From contig NC_034438.1 in NCBI RefSeq assembly GCF_002078875.1, positions 65,301,404 through 65,365,403 on the forward strand: a stretch of DNA of 64,000 nt. Direction: 5' to 3'. Within the stretch, counting starts at the first letter, position 1, and each line of letters opens with the position of its first letter. This document shows positions 1-13,359 of the stretch, piece after piece. The notes beneath the pieces were generated by a model. That model worked only from the letters and a program-made list of their open reading frames with translations, was not told where the DNA came from and did not search any database. The translations under genes and the position numbers were made by a program. The DNA comes from Numida meleagris. Lineage: Eukaryota; Chordata; Aves; Galliformes; Numididae.

Positions 1-3000
1 TACTCATAGAAGTTGTCCTATGAGCTCTCTTAATTTCACAGGAGTAGAGATTTACATAAGAGTTTTTCACCATCAGTCTTTAAATGAGCAGAAACAGATG
101 TGTAAGAGAATAACATTGGAGAACAAATAATCATCAAAAATCATGTTGTAATGCACTTACATGATAAAACGAAAGCTCTCCAACATATTTAATGAATTAA
201 CCATTTAGTATCTTTATCTTCAAAACCCTCTCTGTAACAAGGTTTTGGTATTATACATCTTTGACTTCAATTGATTTTTCCTTTAAAAATGGACGTGACT
301 TCAGTAGTCTCAGGTACACTTCACAATGAAGTATGTGTACAACCATAGGTGCATATCTCGACTTTCAGAACATATTGCCTTTCCTTATGATTGTATGAAT
401 TTTAGGTGTATATTTTCCTGACTGGTCTTAGAACATGTTGCCTGGGAATTTCTTGTATCTGTGTGCCCCAAAATGGAAATGTTCCTTCAGCATTCTTCAT
501 GTGAGTCTCCCAAGTGTGAAAGGCAGCTGAGATATTTCTAAGCCAGCATTTTTTTAATAAGAAAATATTATTGCATCAGGAGGAGTATGCTTATAGTGGA
601 CCATAGTGCTTTTTCAGCGCATTTGCTGTTGGCAAGCCCATTCCTGTTTTTTCCTGTTTGCTTTGATAGCTGAATCTTATCTCAGAAGGCAGTGCAACTT
701 CAGGGGGATCCTGTACGCCCAGAATTCATCTTCTGCCACAGCTTCACCTGCCTAGAGAGAAATTTGCACTGATTAATTACTTGAAGAGTTAAGTAAGTTT
801 TAACACTGTGTGTAAGATGTCATTCTGGAACCATGTTTATACCTCTTTGCACACTGCCATCAATTTGGAGAAGCTTGGTTTTATAGCGGGCATCATCATA
901 AGAAATTTATAATAGGTAGGAAAAGAAGCCAGTGCCTTGACGGAAACTTACAGGTTGGGCCCTGTTGGAAAAGTCAGTAGTTGCCTTTAAATACTAGAAA
1001 ATACAGTGCAGCTAAGGACTGCATGTTTGTGTTTCTGAAGATTCCTTACTATTTCCTGATATGCCTTTGCCCATTTGATAAGCAGCAGAGCACCCACCTT
1101 GGTTTGTTGGTCTGGAGTCTTTCTGTATGGCAGCATCCTTTGTGTGTGTTGGAGGTATGCTTACGATTTAAGCTACGAATAGTAGACATTTTACTTCTGT
1201 CTGTTTATCCCACACCTTTCACAGAATTGCAAGTTTGTGGATTTGTGAAAGGTTGTAGTGAAGTGGACATAAACCAGTCTTTTAGACCAGGAATAGCCTT
1301 CACGTTCACTCCTCAGTGAAATGCAGGTGTTTTTCAGGGAAAGTGCATGAAGAAAGTTTTGACCCCGCTGAAGAAATACTAGCTCCTGTAACCCTGAGAT
1401 ATCTTCTGTGCTTTGTCTGTGCAGAATATGTAACACCAAGCTTAAATGCTCAGATTTAGTTTGAATGAACAGAAATCAACATGCATAACTGATTGGCAGG
1501 GCTGGGAGTTACCTAAACGTTCTGTTCTGTTTTAAAACAAACATTTTTCTGTTGGCTTTTTCAGAATTCCCAAGCATCTTTGTTTCCAGCCACCTTATCT
1601 AAACAAATCAAAACAAACTGTGCATGCATTCCTTGCTACCACAATAAGTGGCTTGTTTTTAACTTCTTTTCTTTTTCTTTTATTTTTTCTTCCCACCTTT
1701 TCCTTTCCGTTAGCTTGAGGAATGGCTTCATCATGTAAGGCGGTGGATCAAGTGCTAACAATATTTAAAATCAGTCACAGGGAAGCTTTTTCAAGCTTTT
1801 CAGGGACAGGAGCCTGCACAGCACAGTTCCCATGGGGCTACAGGCACAGAGCTGCCCTGTGACCCCTTGGGTATCCACTTGGCAGTGGGGAGCACGAAGC
1901 AGCTGAAAAGGGCTTAAGCGGTGCAAAGTGGCTTCCTGCTCTTCTACTGGGACCTTGGGTCATGCCAGCTTGAATTACCTCACCTTTACCACAAACCAGA
2001 AACTCAACTGCTCGCTTACCTCTCTGATCAGGGGTGCTGAGACAGGGAAAGTCTTTCCCTTCATACATAGCTTGCAACAAATATTAAGTGATTTGTTATT
2101 TCTTTTTCTCTTAATTCTTTTTTCTTTTTTTTTTTGCTTGAGAAGTAGACACAGAGATGAACAACAAACATTTACTGTAAGTATATGAGAAACACAGCTT
2201 CAGTAGTGGCATGCTGTATGACCTTTCTAACTTGTTTTTCCAGACATCATCTTTCCATGACACCTTGTACTGTCAGCTGATTGGCATTTGTGACTCCAGC
2301 CCTTGTAATTTTGACAAGTTACTTTACATTTTCTGTGCTGGGAGTAGTAAGCGTGGCACATGCTACTTTCTGTCTGAATTGATAATGCCCCTGAGCCCTA
2401 GTTTTTAGGGCAGTCAAGTATGAATGTGTCTTTTAAGAAGTTTTACCTGTTCAGCATAGGAAATACGAAAGATGCACACATTCAAGCCAAACAGCATCAA
2501 GAAGGGCCTCCAGTATTCTGTGGGTTGAGCTGAGCACAAACTCATGGTTCTCCCCATAGCTGAAGGTTTCTGATGTGCAAGTCCTTGTATTATGCAGCCC
2601 ATCTGTCCACCATGAACACACGTACTTGTGAGTATGAGTACATGCTCCCCACCTTGAGTCACCCATAAGATGCAAAGCACATAAAACAAGGTAAAAAACA
2701 AGGGCTGTGTGCTCCCACGTCAAGCTTTGATGTGATATTTCCTTGTGGAAATGTATTTTGGTGGCTATTTTTTGACAGTTAACTCTGAGTAGCTATTCTC
2801 CTGCTGTTTTTTTCTGAGGTTTGGGTGTCCATGAAGGGGTCTGTGTTGGAGAGTTTTGGGATGTCCTTGCAGCCTATCCACAGAAACTGGTTCTATTTCT
2901 GCCTGATTCTGGTTGTCTTCATAAGAACAGTAGGTCTGGTTACAGCACCAGGGGAAATTAAACTGACAGAGCCAATTTGTTCTCATGAAATAAATAGAAG

Positions 3001-4800
3001 TGGCCTTTGGGCTTAAAGCGCGTGATTTCCGCATCTGGAGAAGGAAGAACAATTAAGATTGCTCACCAGATTAAATTCTTTGTAATTGCCGGTTATTAAA
3101 TAGCTGCTGGAACATTAGGAAATATCCAAGAAAACTATTTATTTTTCAAAAGCGTTTTTATATTTATTATAAAAGGCGAGACAGACTTTTGTCAAATCGA
3201 CTTCCGTGGATGCAGATATGTTGGTTTCCCTGCTGAAAACTGAAAATCAGCTGATGAACAGGACCCATGGCCAGCATCACAGTGGGGTGGCAGGAAGGCA
3301 GGGGAGGGAGGACTGCAGTGTTATTCCCTTTTAACATGGTGAAAATGCTGAAGGATGGAGAAATTAAGTGAAAAGACACAGAATCAATCAGTGACAGGGC
3401 TGACATTAAACTGAAGAGGTCTGACTGTATTCCTTATGGCTGTCATTTTATGCCGGATTTCTTGTACATGGCATCGTCTGACCTTCACACCCATATTTAT
3501 TTCTCAGACAGCTTGGTAAGGTAGTGTTATAGAGAAAGTATTAAAAAGGAGAGGGAGATCCTTTAAATGCTTATCAGTCATTAACAGTCTCGTGCTCAGG
3601 CACCACTTCTACTTCGCATAGCCAGCTCTGTGGGGCACTTTCCATTTTACAGTAAAATTTGGCTCAAGCAGATATCTGGAAATAATACAGCTTGAAGATA
3701 ATGAGTTGAAACGGTGACGCTGGTCTCTTAAGACGTTCCTTCATGCGCAGGAAAGTTTGCAGTGCTACAGAGGAGATAACCCTTTGTCTAATAAGATGGG
3801 TGTTGTGAAGAGACCATCGTTACAGATTGAGGTGAGGGAACACTTCTGGTATTTGTGTTTTCTTCCACTGTTGCATCATAACCAGAAATTGCAACCAGCA
3901 TCTATAACCTGAGATGTCTGGCTCCCAGGAACATTTGCAGCATGTATTGTGCCCTATATACCATGTCCTGTCACATATCTTGAATGTCTGCCAGTGAGAG
4001 CTGCTTTGAACTGAAGATGTCTTGCTGAGTTATAGACTGAGCTGGTTGGTCAAACTCTTGCTTATGCATTTTATCTGCCTGTACAAGTGGCTTCTGGTAT
4101 GGAGTGAGGCAGTCTTGCAGCCAGGTGGAGTCTGGGTTCTTTTAGCCTTTCTCATTGAAAAGTTTAATTCAGCACTAAAACCAGGTACAGCTTGCCATTG
4201 TGAAAGACAGGTTTGGCTTCAGACTTGAGCATCCTCAGGCCCACAGATGAAAATAATGAGCTGCTCACCTCACACTAGCTTTTCATATGCGGAGATCCAG
4301 ATAGAGCTTTAATATATGTATGCTGCAAATTTGGAAGATTTAGAGGCCTGAAACAGGTAAATCACTTTGAAATTATTTTTTATTAATAGTACAGTAATTC
4401 GTAGGTTGTCTTCATTGTTAGATAGTTTAATACATATTCCATACTTAATTATTTTGAATCTCTATGCTAATGAGTGAGAAGTACTTTCATAAACACAGTC
4501 GCTTCTCAGTGTCCTGAGCAGAGAGGTGTCACTGGAAAAGAAACTGACCCTACCAAAAAAAGCAATACACAACATGCTTTGTGGGGCAGGTATAGATTGT
4601 TGTTTGAAGCCAGATGGTGATGCAGTGTGAGGCTGAGGTCACACCATGATCTTGTTTTTGCAAATACTGAGGCCAGCTCCGCTCTGTCATTTGTAATCTT
4701 GATATCTCCAGAAAACAATATGTGCTGCTTGAGTCTGCGGTGTTCATACAATCTTCACTGTATTTCAGTCTCCCTACACTTGCTGCCTTTTGGTACGGTT

Positions 4801-5085
4801 ATCATAGAATCATAGAGTCATTAGGGCTGGAAAAGACCTTTATGATCATCCTGTCCAGCCACCAACCGATCCCCACCATACCCACTGAACCGTATCCCTC
4901 AGTGCCATATCCAGATGTTTCTCCCGCGCTTTCAGGAACAGTGACTCAACCACCTCCTTGGGTAGCCTGTACCAATACCTCACCACTCTTCCTGAGAAGA
5001 AATTTTTCCTAATACCCAGCCTGAACCTCCCCTGGCTCAACTTGAGGCCATTCCCTCTCCTCCTTATGTGGAAGACCCAGGAGTT
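4801..5085 (-). repeat. CR1 LINE 3' fragment
   Basis: The left end reads as two tandem copies of the ATCATAGA-type octamer followed by a diverged GGGCTGGAAAAGACC block. This is the reverse complement of the CR1 3' end. The segment continues through the typical stretch with 'cctgagaagaaatttttcctaat' style sequence and 'cttgaggccattccctctcc'. It is 5'-truncated, as most CR1 copies are, and diverged. The right boundary is approximate. Confidence 0.85.
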
Positions 5086-8000
5086 TCGTGCTCATAGCAA
5101 TGCTATAGCTTAAAAAGTACACATGCCAAGTCTTCTTGAACATCAAAAAGTGAGGAGGAATAACTTTTAAAGTGTTCTTGAACTACTCTGAGATAGACGT
5201 CTGTTATTTTTATTCAAATTCTGATCATTCAAGCCATTTAAAGTTTCTTTTCAGGCGTTTTACTGCCACCAAGGAAAATATTTGAAGTGGACCATATGAA
5301 TGGTCCATATGAAAGTACACGGTATTTCCTGTCAGTTTAGGCTCAAGCAAAGCCACTCTAACCTCTATTTTGGGACAGGCGTGTGGAGTGAAAATGGGCC
5401 TTTCTTTCTGTGAGAACCTGACTTCCATTCAGTTGCATTAGATGTATTCAACAGGTGACAAGAAGCTTCTTGCCTACCCCCTGTAAGGCTGTGGAGACTT
5501 GCCTCATTTAGCATGGCTGTGCATCAGATGAGAAGTGAGCTACCACCTGTAGCAGTGCTGTCGGGTTTGGTTGTTGCTGGTAAGGGATGCCTGTTATTTC
5601 CCTCTGCTGATGCCCTTGGTCAGACGTGGTCAGCAGCTGTGCATACATCCAGCCACATCTACAGTTTCATGGACCATCTATCATCAGCTGCAGTGGCTCC
5701 CCCAGCTCCAAAACCCTAGCTGCCCAAAGTGTTCTTCAGACGCCAGACTGCACTGAAGCATGTGGGATGTGCCAGCAAGTTTCTTCAGACCTGCCCAATT
5801 TTGAACACATTTAGATTCCTCCTTAAAACAAAGCAGGAAAGGGAGAGGCTGAAGAACAGAAGCAGCAGGAAAACAAATTAATATATTGTACTTAGTTCAC
5901 CAGATGTGGATCAGTAAAGTGTTCCATTCCAACCCTGAAGCTGCATCATCTGTAGCAACATGTGTAAAGTCACCCTAAATTCAATCCATTTAAACCTGAA
6001 GTTAGCTCACACTTCTAGGTTTAACTGCTGAGCCCCCAGGAAACCTAATCCTGGGGTACTCAAATGTCAAAGACCACAGGCAGCAGCAGTGAGCAAGTGT
6101 GGGGTTGTAGGAAACACTGTGCCTTTTTCCCAGTCTCCCTCCCTTATAATTGTTTTATAGTGTTTTATCTGCAGTTATTTCTCCTGTGGCAGGCACATTT
6201 CCTGCAGGCGCAAAGACCATGCCCTGCTCTGCGTCTCCTGAAGCAGGAGGTTACCCAGGGTGCCCTAAGCATTTTGGTTCATACTTCAGCTTCTGCTGCG
6301 GAAAGGGCAAAGTCAATCCTTCCCTATTTCCTAGCAGGTAAAAACTGCTGCTAATTACTGTATAGAGCTTGTGAAGTCTGCACTTTCCCAGTTACTGGAA
6401 CGGGTGTTTTCCTCTTAAAACAGGCTCTTTGTGTAAATGGGCTGGGGGTGTGGGCTGCCTCGTTTTCTGGAACCAGCCCTCCCTCAGCCCCTCACGTCAC
6501 AGCCCTGTAGCACGCAGGAGAAGGAATTTGACCTAACAAGCCAAAAATAGTGACCGCTCCTGTGGAAAACGGCATTTTTTGGTTTTGCTTCAGTGTTTGC
6601 AGGAACACAGAAAGAGAGAGAGAAAGGGTAAGCTAAGATTTCTGACCTGTGACTTATGTCCACTGCACCTTATCATTTCAGTGAGGGAGGGACGCTTAAA
6701 ATAATTAGTCACTTTTCCTGCAGTCGCTGTGGATGGAATTCATCACTCTGTGGCTGGGGTGCTCAGCGCAACACCAGGAGGAGCTTCCAGAAGTTTGCGA
6801 CTTTCTATTTATGCTTGGTGCAGAAGAGTATTGGTTCCGGAGATGAAAAATACTGTTGTGTATACATCCAGTGCATGTGATAACCAGGAATACCATCTGC
6901 GCCTGCAGTACCTGCATCCTTCAGTCAATACTAGCAAAATATTTTTGGCTGAATCCTTTGATTGTTCTGGAGGTATGTTGCTCACTGGTCAAGTGTGTTA
7001 TCATCCTCGCCACTGCAAAATAAACTTCAGCTGGTAGGTTTATGTGTTCATCCTCATTGTTCCATTTTTCAGCACTGAAGGAATAAAGCCTGGTGCTGCA
7101 AGCAGCCACGTAGAGCAGCAGCAGCATTCCTGGTTTCTATGGCACTTGGTGCACACTGTGACACTTAGCTGCGCCTGCCCCTGGAGAGCACGGTCTTTGG
7201 CTCCCAGAAAAGGGAGAAGGGTGCTTTTCCTATCAGATAGCAAATTCTCTGAGAAGTACAGTGAAAGCAACCCTTTCTATAACAGCTCCCCAGACTGCAT
7301 GACCTTGGAACATTAAATGAATTAAGCAATATTTGTTTATTTTTTCTGTGATTAAGGAAGAAGAAAACCCACACCGAGGGGCTGGAGCCTCCTCAAACAG
7401 CAGTTTGAGCTGGAGTATTTGGTTCGTTTAGCACCATTTTTCCCCACCATTATCTTAATTCTCCAATTGCTGAAAGAGCTAGTAATGAATGTTTTAATCA
7501 AATAATATCCTAATGTAGTCCAGATGTGTAGATGATCATTTAATCAGTGGTTTTTTGACAGGAGCAGAAAAAATAATGAGCCTTTGGTTGGAAGAGGAGA
7601 GGAGAGCAGGGGCAGAGGGATGGGACGTAGTAGGTGCTGAAAGGGAATGTCTTATTCCCTGGTGTTTGTCAGCTGCCTTTTTCCCAAGTAAGGAATTTGA
7701 AAAAGTATCTAGTCCAAGTCTCACTTTCATTGAAATATTCTCCTGCAAGAGACAGTGAGATGGCCGTAGTGCTGGGCTTGTGATGTGAGTAAAGCTCAGA
7801 TGAAGTTGCCAAATGCTCGCAGTGCCAGGCTCACACAGGGACAGCAATGGCATGTGGAGAGATTACTAACATCCTCCTCCTTAGAAATTGTAGACAGTTG
7901 GCCTCTTAGTAGTAAAACTGTTCTCTAGAATCTGTAGAGTCTGTCCTCTTCTGCTGTTCACTATTACTAGGTGCTGGCGGAAATGCTGTGTTAGACTCCC

Positions 8001-8239
8001 CTGGTCCTCTTGGCTACCTTGAATTCATATTTACCAATAGCAATTTTGTTTTATGAGTGTTCGCTTTTGAATAGGTATTCTTGTACATGTGTCATCCAGA
8101 GAATTACACTGTATGTATACCCATAAAGAAAGAGTCCTATGAATTGTGTTCCACCAGTGACAAGGTTTTGGCTCTTGTATAAAATCTGTAGCTTGTAGCC
8201 CAAATACTGTTGTCACCATGTGATGTTTCTGGTAAAAGA

Positions 8240-8425
8240 GACTGGAGTTGGAGCACTGACGCAGGCTGCCCAGAGAGGTTATAGAGTCTGCTTCTATGGA
8301 GATATTCAAGACCCACCTGGACACCTACCTGTGTGACCTACTGTAGGAAACCTGCTTTAGCAGGGGTTTGGACTTGATGATCTCTAGAGATCCCTTCCAA
8401 CCCCTGCAATTTTGTGGTTCCGTTG
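8240..8425 (+). repeat. CR1 LINE 3' fragment
   Basis: Starts near the CR1 motif 'caggctgcccagagaggtt' and runs through 'gggtttggacttgatgatctc' to 'gatcccttccaacccctgca'. These blocks are diagnostic of the CR1 3' untranslated end in sense orientation. The terminal octamer repeat is degraded. It lies in the AKAP2 upstream intron. Confidence 0.85.
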
Positions 8426-11400
8426 AGTGAAAGCATGTTTGCGTGGTGGTTTCCTGGCATGCTGTGGAGTGTGTTGGGACGTCAGAGTGTGGCTGAGGGG
8501 AGGTGGTATGCCAGACTCACCAGAAGTGGCTTTGTTCCCACTCTGTGCACAGCACAGCTATTGGCAGAGACTCCAATCAAATCCTTTGATCACCCTCATA
8601 CCTTCTGTCTCTCCACTTACATAATTCAAATGATTTTTGAGCTAGGACTAGATTAGTTTTCCACTTTTAATGTTCTCTCAATCTTCCTTTGGTAGCATAT
8701 CAGTGACCTGCTTTTGGCAGAGTCTGGAGGTAACAGCCTATAGTGGACTTTGGAATGAGCTAAATATAAATTTGGACCATGCTAAGCCACTGTATGTACT
8801 GATGAATCTTTGCTGAGAGTTAAAGGGGCTTAAAGTAACCCCATTTCCTTGAGAAACTGGGGAGAAGACAATCCATGGGCCGCTCAAGCCTGTTGGCTGG
8901 TCCAGCTCTGATACCCTAACCCTTCATATGCTCATCATCTGCAGTGAAATAAACATTGTCCCACTGTTTGTGTTCCAGGCAGATGATGTAAGTTCACGAG
9001 ATTCACTGCACAATGCAGTTACCTAGGCATTTCTTTACTTAAGCAGATTTTGCTGTGATGGGTCTTAACCTAATGGACGAGTACACATGTAGCAAGTCCT
9101 ACTATAGAGTCAAAGCACCAGTGATAATTCTTAACTTTTTTCATCTCCCAAAGAGAAACAAATGTTTAGCCTTCTTTGCCCACATTTCTGAACCTAATTT
9201 GTTCCCTGAACACCCACTGCGTCATGACCCATAACTGTTAAGCTCCAATCTTGAGTAGTCCTGCCCCTTAGAAGTGCAGCAAGTATTAATTAGGCTTTAG
9301 GAAGTAGTTAAAGGAATTGTGAGCTCCAGCAGCCAGTGTTCAGGAAGCAAAGAAGTAGAAGAAAGCGCTAACCTCGGCTTTGTTTGTGATAGTGCGTAGA
9401 TGCTTGCTTCAGTTGAGGCACTCAGTTCCTACCCTGCTGCCCTTGAAAGCATGAAAGCACTCCAGCATAGAGAGATCATGTATCTTTGTTCAGAAAATGC
9501 AGTTTAGGCCATTTATGAAAGATTTGAAGAGCAGTGTCAGACAGCGAAAGAATCTGTGTCATCAGAATTTAATAATTTAATTTAATACTAATACATCTCT
9601 GAAAGCCTCCTTGTGAGCATACAGCAGGTTTATCTCTGTTCTGCAGTGTAATAAAACAGTTTTCCCAGCAGCATCAGATCTGCTTGGGGAACGAGTGAAC
9701 TGTGTGGCCTTTTGTCTCCATTTGCTGCCTTCCTCCTGCCTCTGCCTAACCCGAATTCCTTCCTGAGGAGCTCTCTTTCTCATGTACCAAAATGATTAAT
9801 ATACCAGTATTTTCCTCTGGATTTCACACTGACAGAGGATGGTGGTAGCTCCATTCTTGAGATGGAACAGGAACCCCGCACCCCCCGATGAAAAGACCAA
9901 GGAATTTGGGAAATCCCCTTGTCTCATTGTTCTTTGGTTCAAGTGACCGTAAAGGTCACCCTTTCCTAGCGCTGACATTATCTGCATAGGCTGGAGAGTA
10001 TTAAAAGCAAGGCTTAGTTTAGCGTCTTTTCCACTCCCCGCTGGGACTAGGTCATGCTTTACCAAAGCAATTGTTCCATTCTTGCTTAGTGTTAGAAAGA
10101 TTTCATCTGTGGAATTCTGTGAAACGATGGTTTTTCGTGCATGCATTCGGAGCCGTATTCTGCTTAGTTCAATATTTATACTTGGTGCTCTGTTAGACTG
10201 AAGACTTTCCTGTCCTTACTGAATGGAGCTTTTTCTTCTTTCCCTTACCAAATGCACGGCTGGGCAGTAAGGAGTCCTTCTGGCAGCAGAGCCCTGAGTT
10301 GCAGGCTCTGACCCACTGGCAGTGGGTGGAAGTGTAACAGCTCTTGGAAAAGACCTAATCAGTGCGTGACCTTCAGCTGTGAAAAAGAAATTCTCCTTCT
10401 GTTCCTTAGAGAGTAGAACCTGTAGTGGATGATTTTAGGGTAGTGTAATGCCCCTTGTGTGCTGGTTGGATGCGTTGCTCTGCATTTCTGCCAGCACACT
10501 GCTGCACATCCCCACGTTGCGATGGAGGCTGCTCCCCATCTTCCCAGCATATGAAGCACTGTCCTCCGACTCGTCAGGGCATTCTTCTTTCTGGATGCTG
10601 CTAGAAAGCGGGGGTGGTGGAGCGTGGCAGCACCATGATGCTGTTGTTTCTGAATGAAAGTTTAATCACAGCTTCCTGTAATTTCAGATTTGCGTCTTGG
10701 TTGCCTTACAGCTGAGCAGAGGTGCATCATAGCGAGGTGAACCAGTCCCACACACTGTAGCAACAGAGGCTGTATAACCATCACACTTGAATGACTTCTC
10801 TGACATTTTTTTTTATCAGAGGTGTTTTCTGCTAATTCAGCAGCTGACAGCCTTCTGTCCCTAAGTGTTAATTTCCATGTAAATCACGCTGTCCTTGTAG
10901 ATGTTTCACGCAATTACAATTTTTGCAGGAATGAAAATATTTAACAAAAAAATAATTTGCCTTGGTAATTAACCAATAATTTGGTTGTTGGGTTTTTGTG
11001 TGTGTGCGTATGTGGGTTTTTTGTTGTTGCTGTTGTTGCTTTTCTTATCAACAGCTGCATAAGCATTTAATTTCAAAAGGGAAGGTATCTGTTTTTCTTG
11101 ACCCAGTAGCAGTAACTGAAATCCAGTCGGATGGATTGCAGATTCTTCACAGAGGAGCCGGATCTGTATTTTTGGGGAACGATTGGTAGAAAATAACTGG
11201 CTTAAAGAATCTGACCAGGGGAAGACTGCCTCTGATTTACATACCATGGAGTTAGTGAGAAGCAGTGTTATTCCAAAGATGGTTCACTTTAGCATTTTTT
11301 TTCATTGAGAACACAGAAAATATTGAAGCTCTAATGATGTATTTGGAAAAACACAGTATAATTCATTATGTACTCGTCACTGAAATATCCTACTATGCCT

Positions 11401-13326
11401 CATATGCTCATCATTAAAGGATTCATATATTTCTTCCTTTTCTGAGACACTTTCTTCCACCCTTAATTTATTACACCAGGAAAAGAAAATTGGACTTCAA
11501 TTTGATAAAAGAGCCCTATTGTGCATCACATGAGGAAGCTGCAGTCTGTGGCTCAGCTGGAATGAAAGAGAATATTGCAAAGAGTTTCACGTGCTTTCTG
11601 AACAAAAGCAACCACAGCTCCTCTAAAGTAGTCAAGAAAAATAACATATGGAAAAGCACTCACAAAATGTCACACAGCAAGCTCTCTGAGTAGCAACTTC
11701 TTGTTTGGATGCTGTATCTTCGCATCCCTTATTACTCTCTGTATTCCAAAAGAAACCCCCACTGCTTTTTAGGGGAAATTAGTGTGAAGTTGCATTGATT
11801 GTAGACTGTGCGCTGTGATTTCTGAAGTGCTTTGAAAGAGATGAACCAGCTTTTCATGAAGAAAATTTGCCCATTGTACTCTCTGGCTACCTCAGTCAAG
11901 TTGCTGAAGAGCGAAGCCAGCTGCTCACAAAGAACATCGTTTTTGACACTCAACTCTAATGAATTTTAGTCATCAAGAATGGTTTGCGTCCATGTATTGA
12001 GGACACCATGTACTGCTCTGAGAGAGGAACAGGCCAGGTTTTGCTTTTGTGCGCAAGCAGAGTTATGAATCAAACTATTCAAGGTAGTGCCAGCGTATGT
12101 CTGACAAGTCCTGAATTCAGCAAAATTTGGCAACAGGATTTGAGGATTTTTTTTTTCTGAAATATGAACTCTATGCAGCTTCACTGAGTGAAAAACGGTA
12201 ATTTACTTGGGATAACTTTTTCCACGGTGTTTTCAAAACTTTGAGGAGTAAGTATAAAAGTATCACTTTGAAAATGGAATATTTCCTGCAAGAGTGACAA
12301 GACAATGCTTTTTGTTTGTATGTGTTGGTTCTAATGAAAAGATTCAATTCATTTAGGGAGCATGAGTGGCGATCCCATTCCTCTCCTTGAGTCCCCATCA
12401 TCAGCTTCATCTCCTTAAGTGTTTGGCCTTTTTCTATAGTATGGTGTCTGCAAAGACTGCCAGGGGGAGCAGTCCCATGCTGGCAGCAGCGAGAGGGATT
12501 GCCGTGTTTCGAGAGCTGGAGAGGGGCAGCATCTTGACTCTGCTACCGGGGTGGAGCTAATATAATTTTGCTTTTCCCTTTTTTCCCCATTAAGAATTTT
12601 CGCATGCATGTCATACCAGTCTTCCATTTCTTTGGCAAAATACTTGCTGTTTCAAGGGGGAGCAGAGCAATCCCTGTCAAGGCTGGGAGGTTTATCAGTG
12701 GGTGTGGTGGCTATCTAGAAGTGCTGAGCTGCGGACATCATCTGTATCTTTGCAATGCTTGGGACTGGGTTCATCTGTGGTGCAGATGGTGTCCGGTTCT
12801 TCAAAACAAGAAGCTGAATGAAAACAGCCTCTTTCTTGAAGTTTGCCAGTCAGCCCCCTAGCATATCCATCATTTGGTTCCTTCTGCTTTGCACAGAGAT
12901 TTCGGAAAGCCAGGCCAAAACAGTAGGATACAATTCACATCAGCAGGGAGGTGTGGATTACCAAGTCAACCATACTCAAATGTGTTTCTAAGTTCTGTTT
13001 CTGTGCTAAAACTCCTAGAGATGTGGTAAGCCCAAGTGTTAAGATTCACAGACTGAGGATAGAGGGCTGAACAAAGCAGTAGCACAGTGATCTGGCGGTG
13101 GGAGGAGAAGCAGGGTCACTACAGGACTTCTCCAAAGGAAGAGAAAACCTGAAGAAATAGGACACCCTCAATGCCACTGATGCCAGGAGATGAGCAGTAT
13201 GAAACATCATTGTGAAACTCAGATGTAGTGATGTGTAGTAGCCCACAATGAGGAGATTGTATTTTAGATTTTTTTATCTCGTAGTAGTTTTTAATATTTA
13301 ATCTTTTCCTTGTCTTGTTTTTTATT

Positions 13327-13328
<2 letters not shown>

Positions 13329-13357
<29 letters not shown>
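13329..13357. repeat. Poly(T) run, 29 bases
   Basis: An uninterrupted run of 29 T residues inside the AKAP2 upstream intron. No obvious retrocopy or target-site duplication is visible next to it, so it is best treated as a mononucleotide repeat. Its length is likely to vary. Confidence 0.9.

Positions 13358-13359
<2 letters not shown>

Noticed and set aside
9796..10146. A 116-codon minus-strand frame in the upstream intron
   Set aside because: No recognisable domain, no adjacent splice signals, and length compatible with chance.
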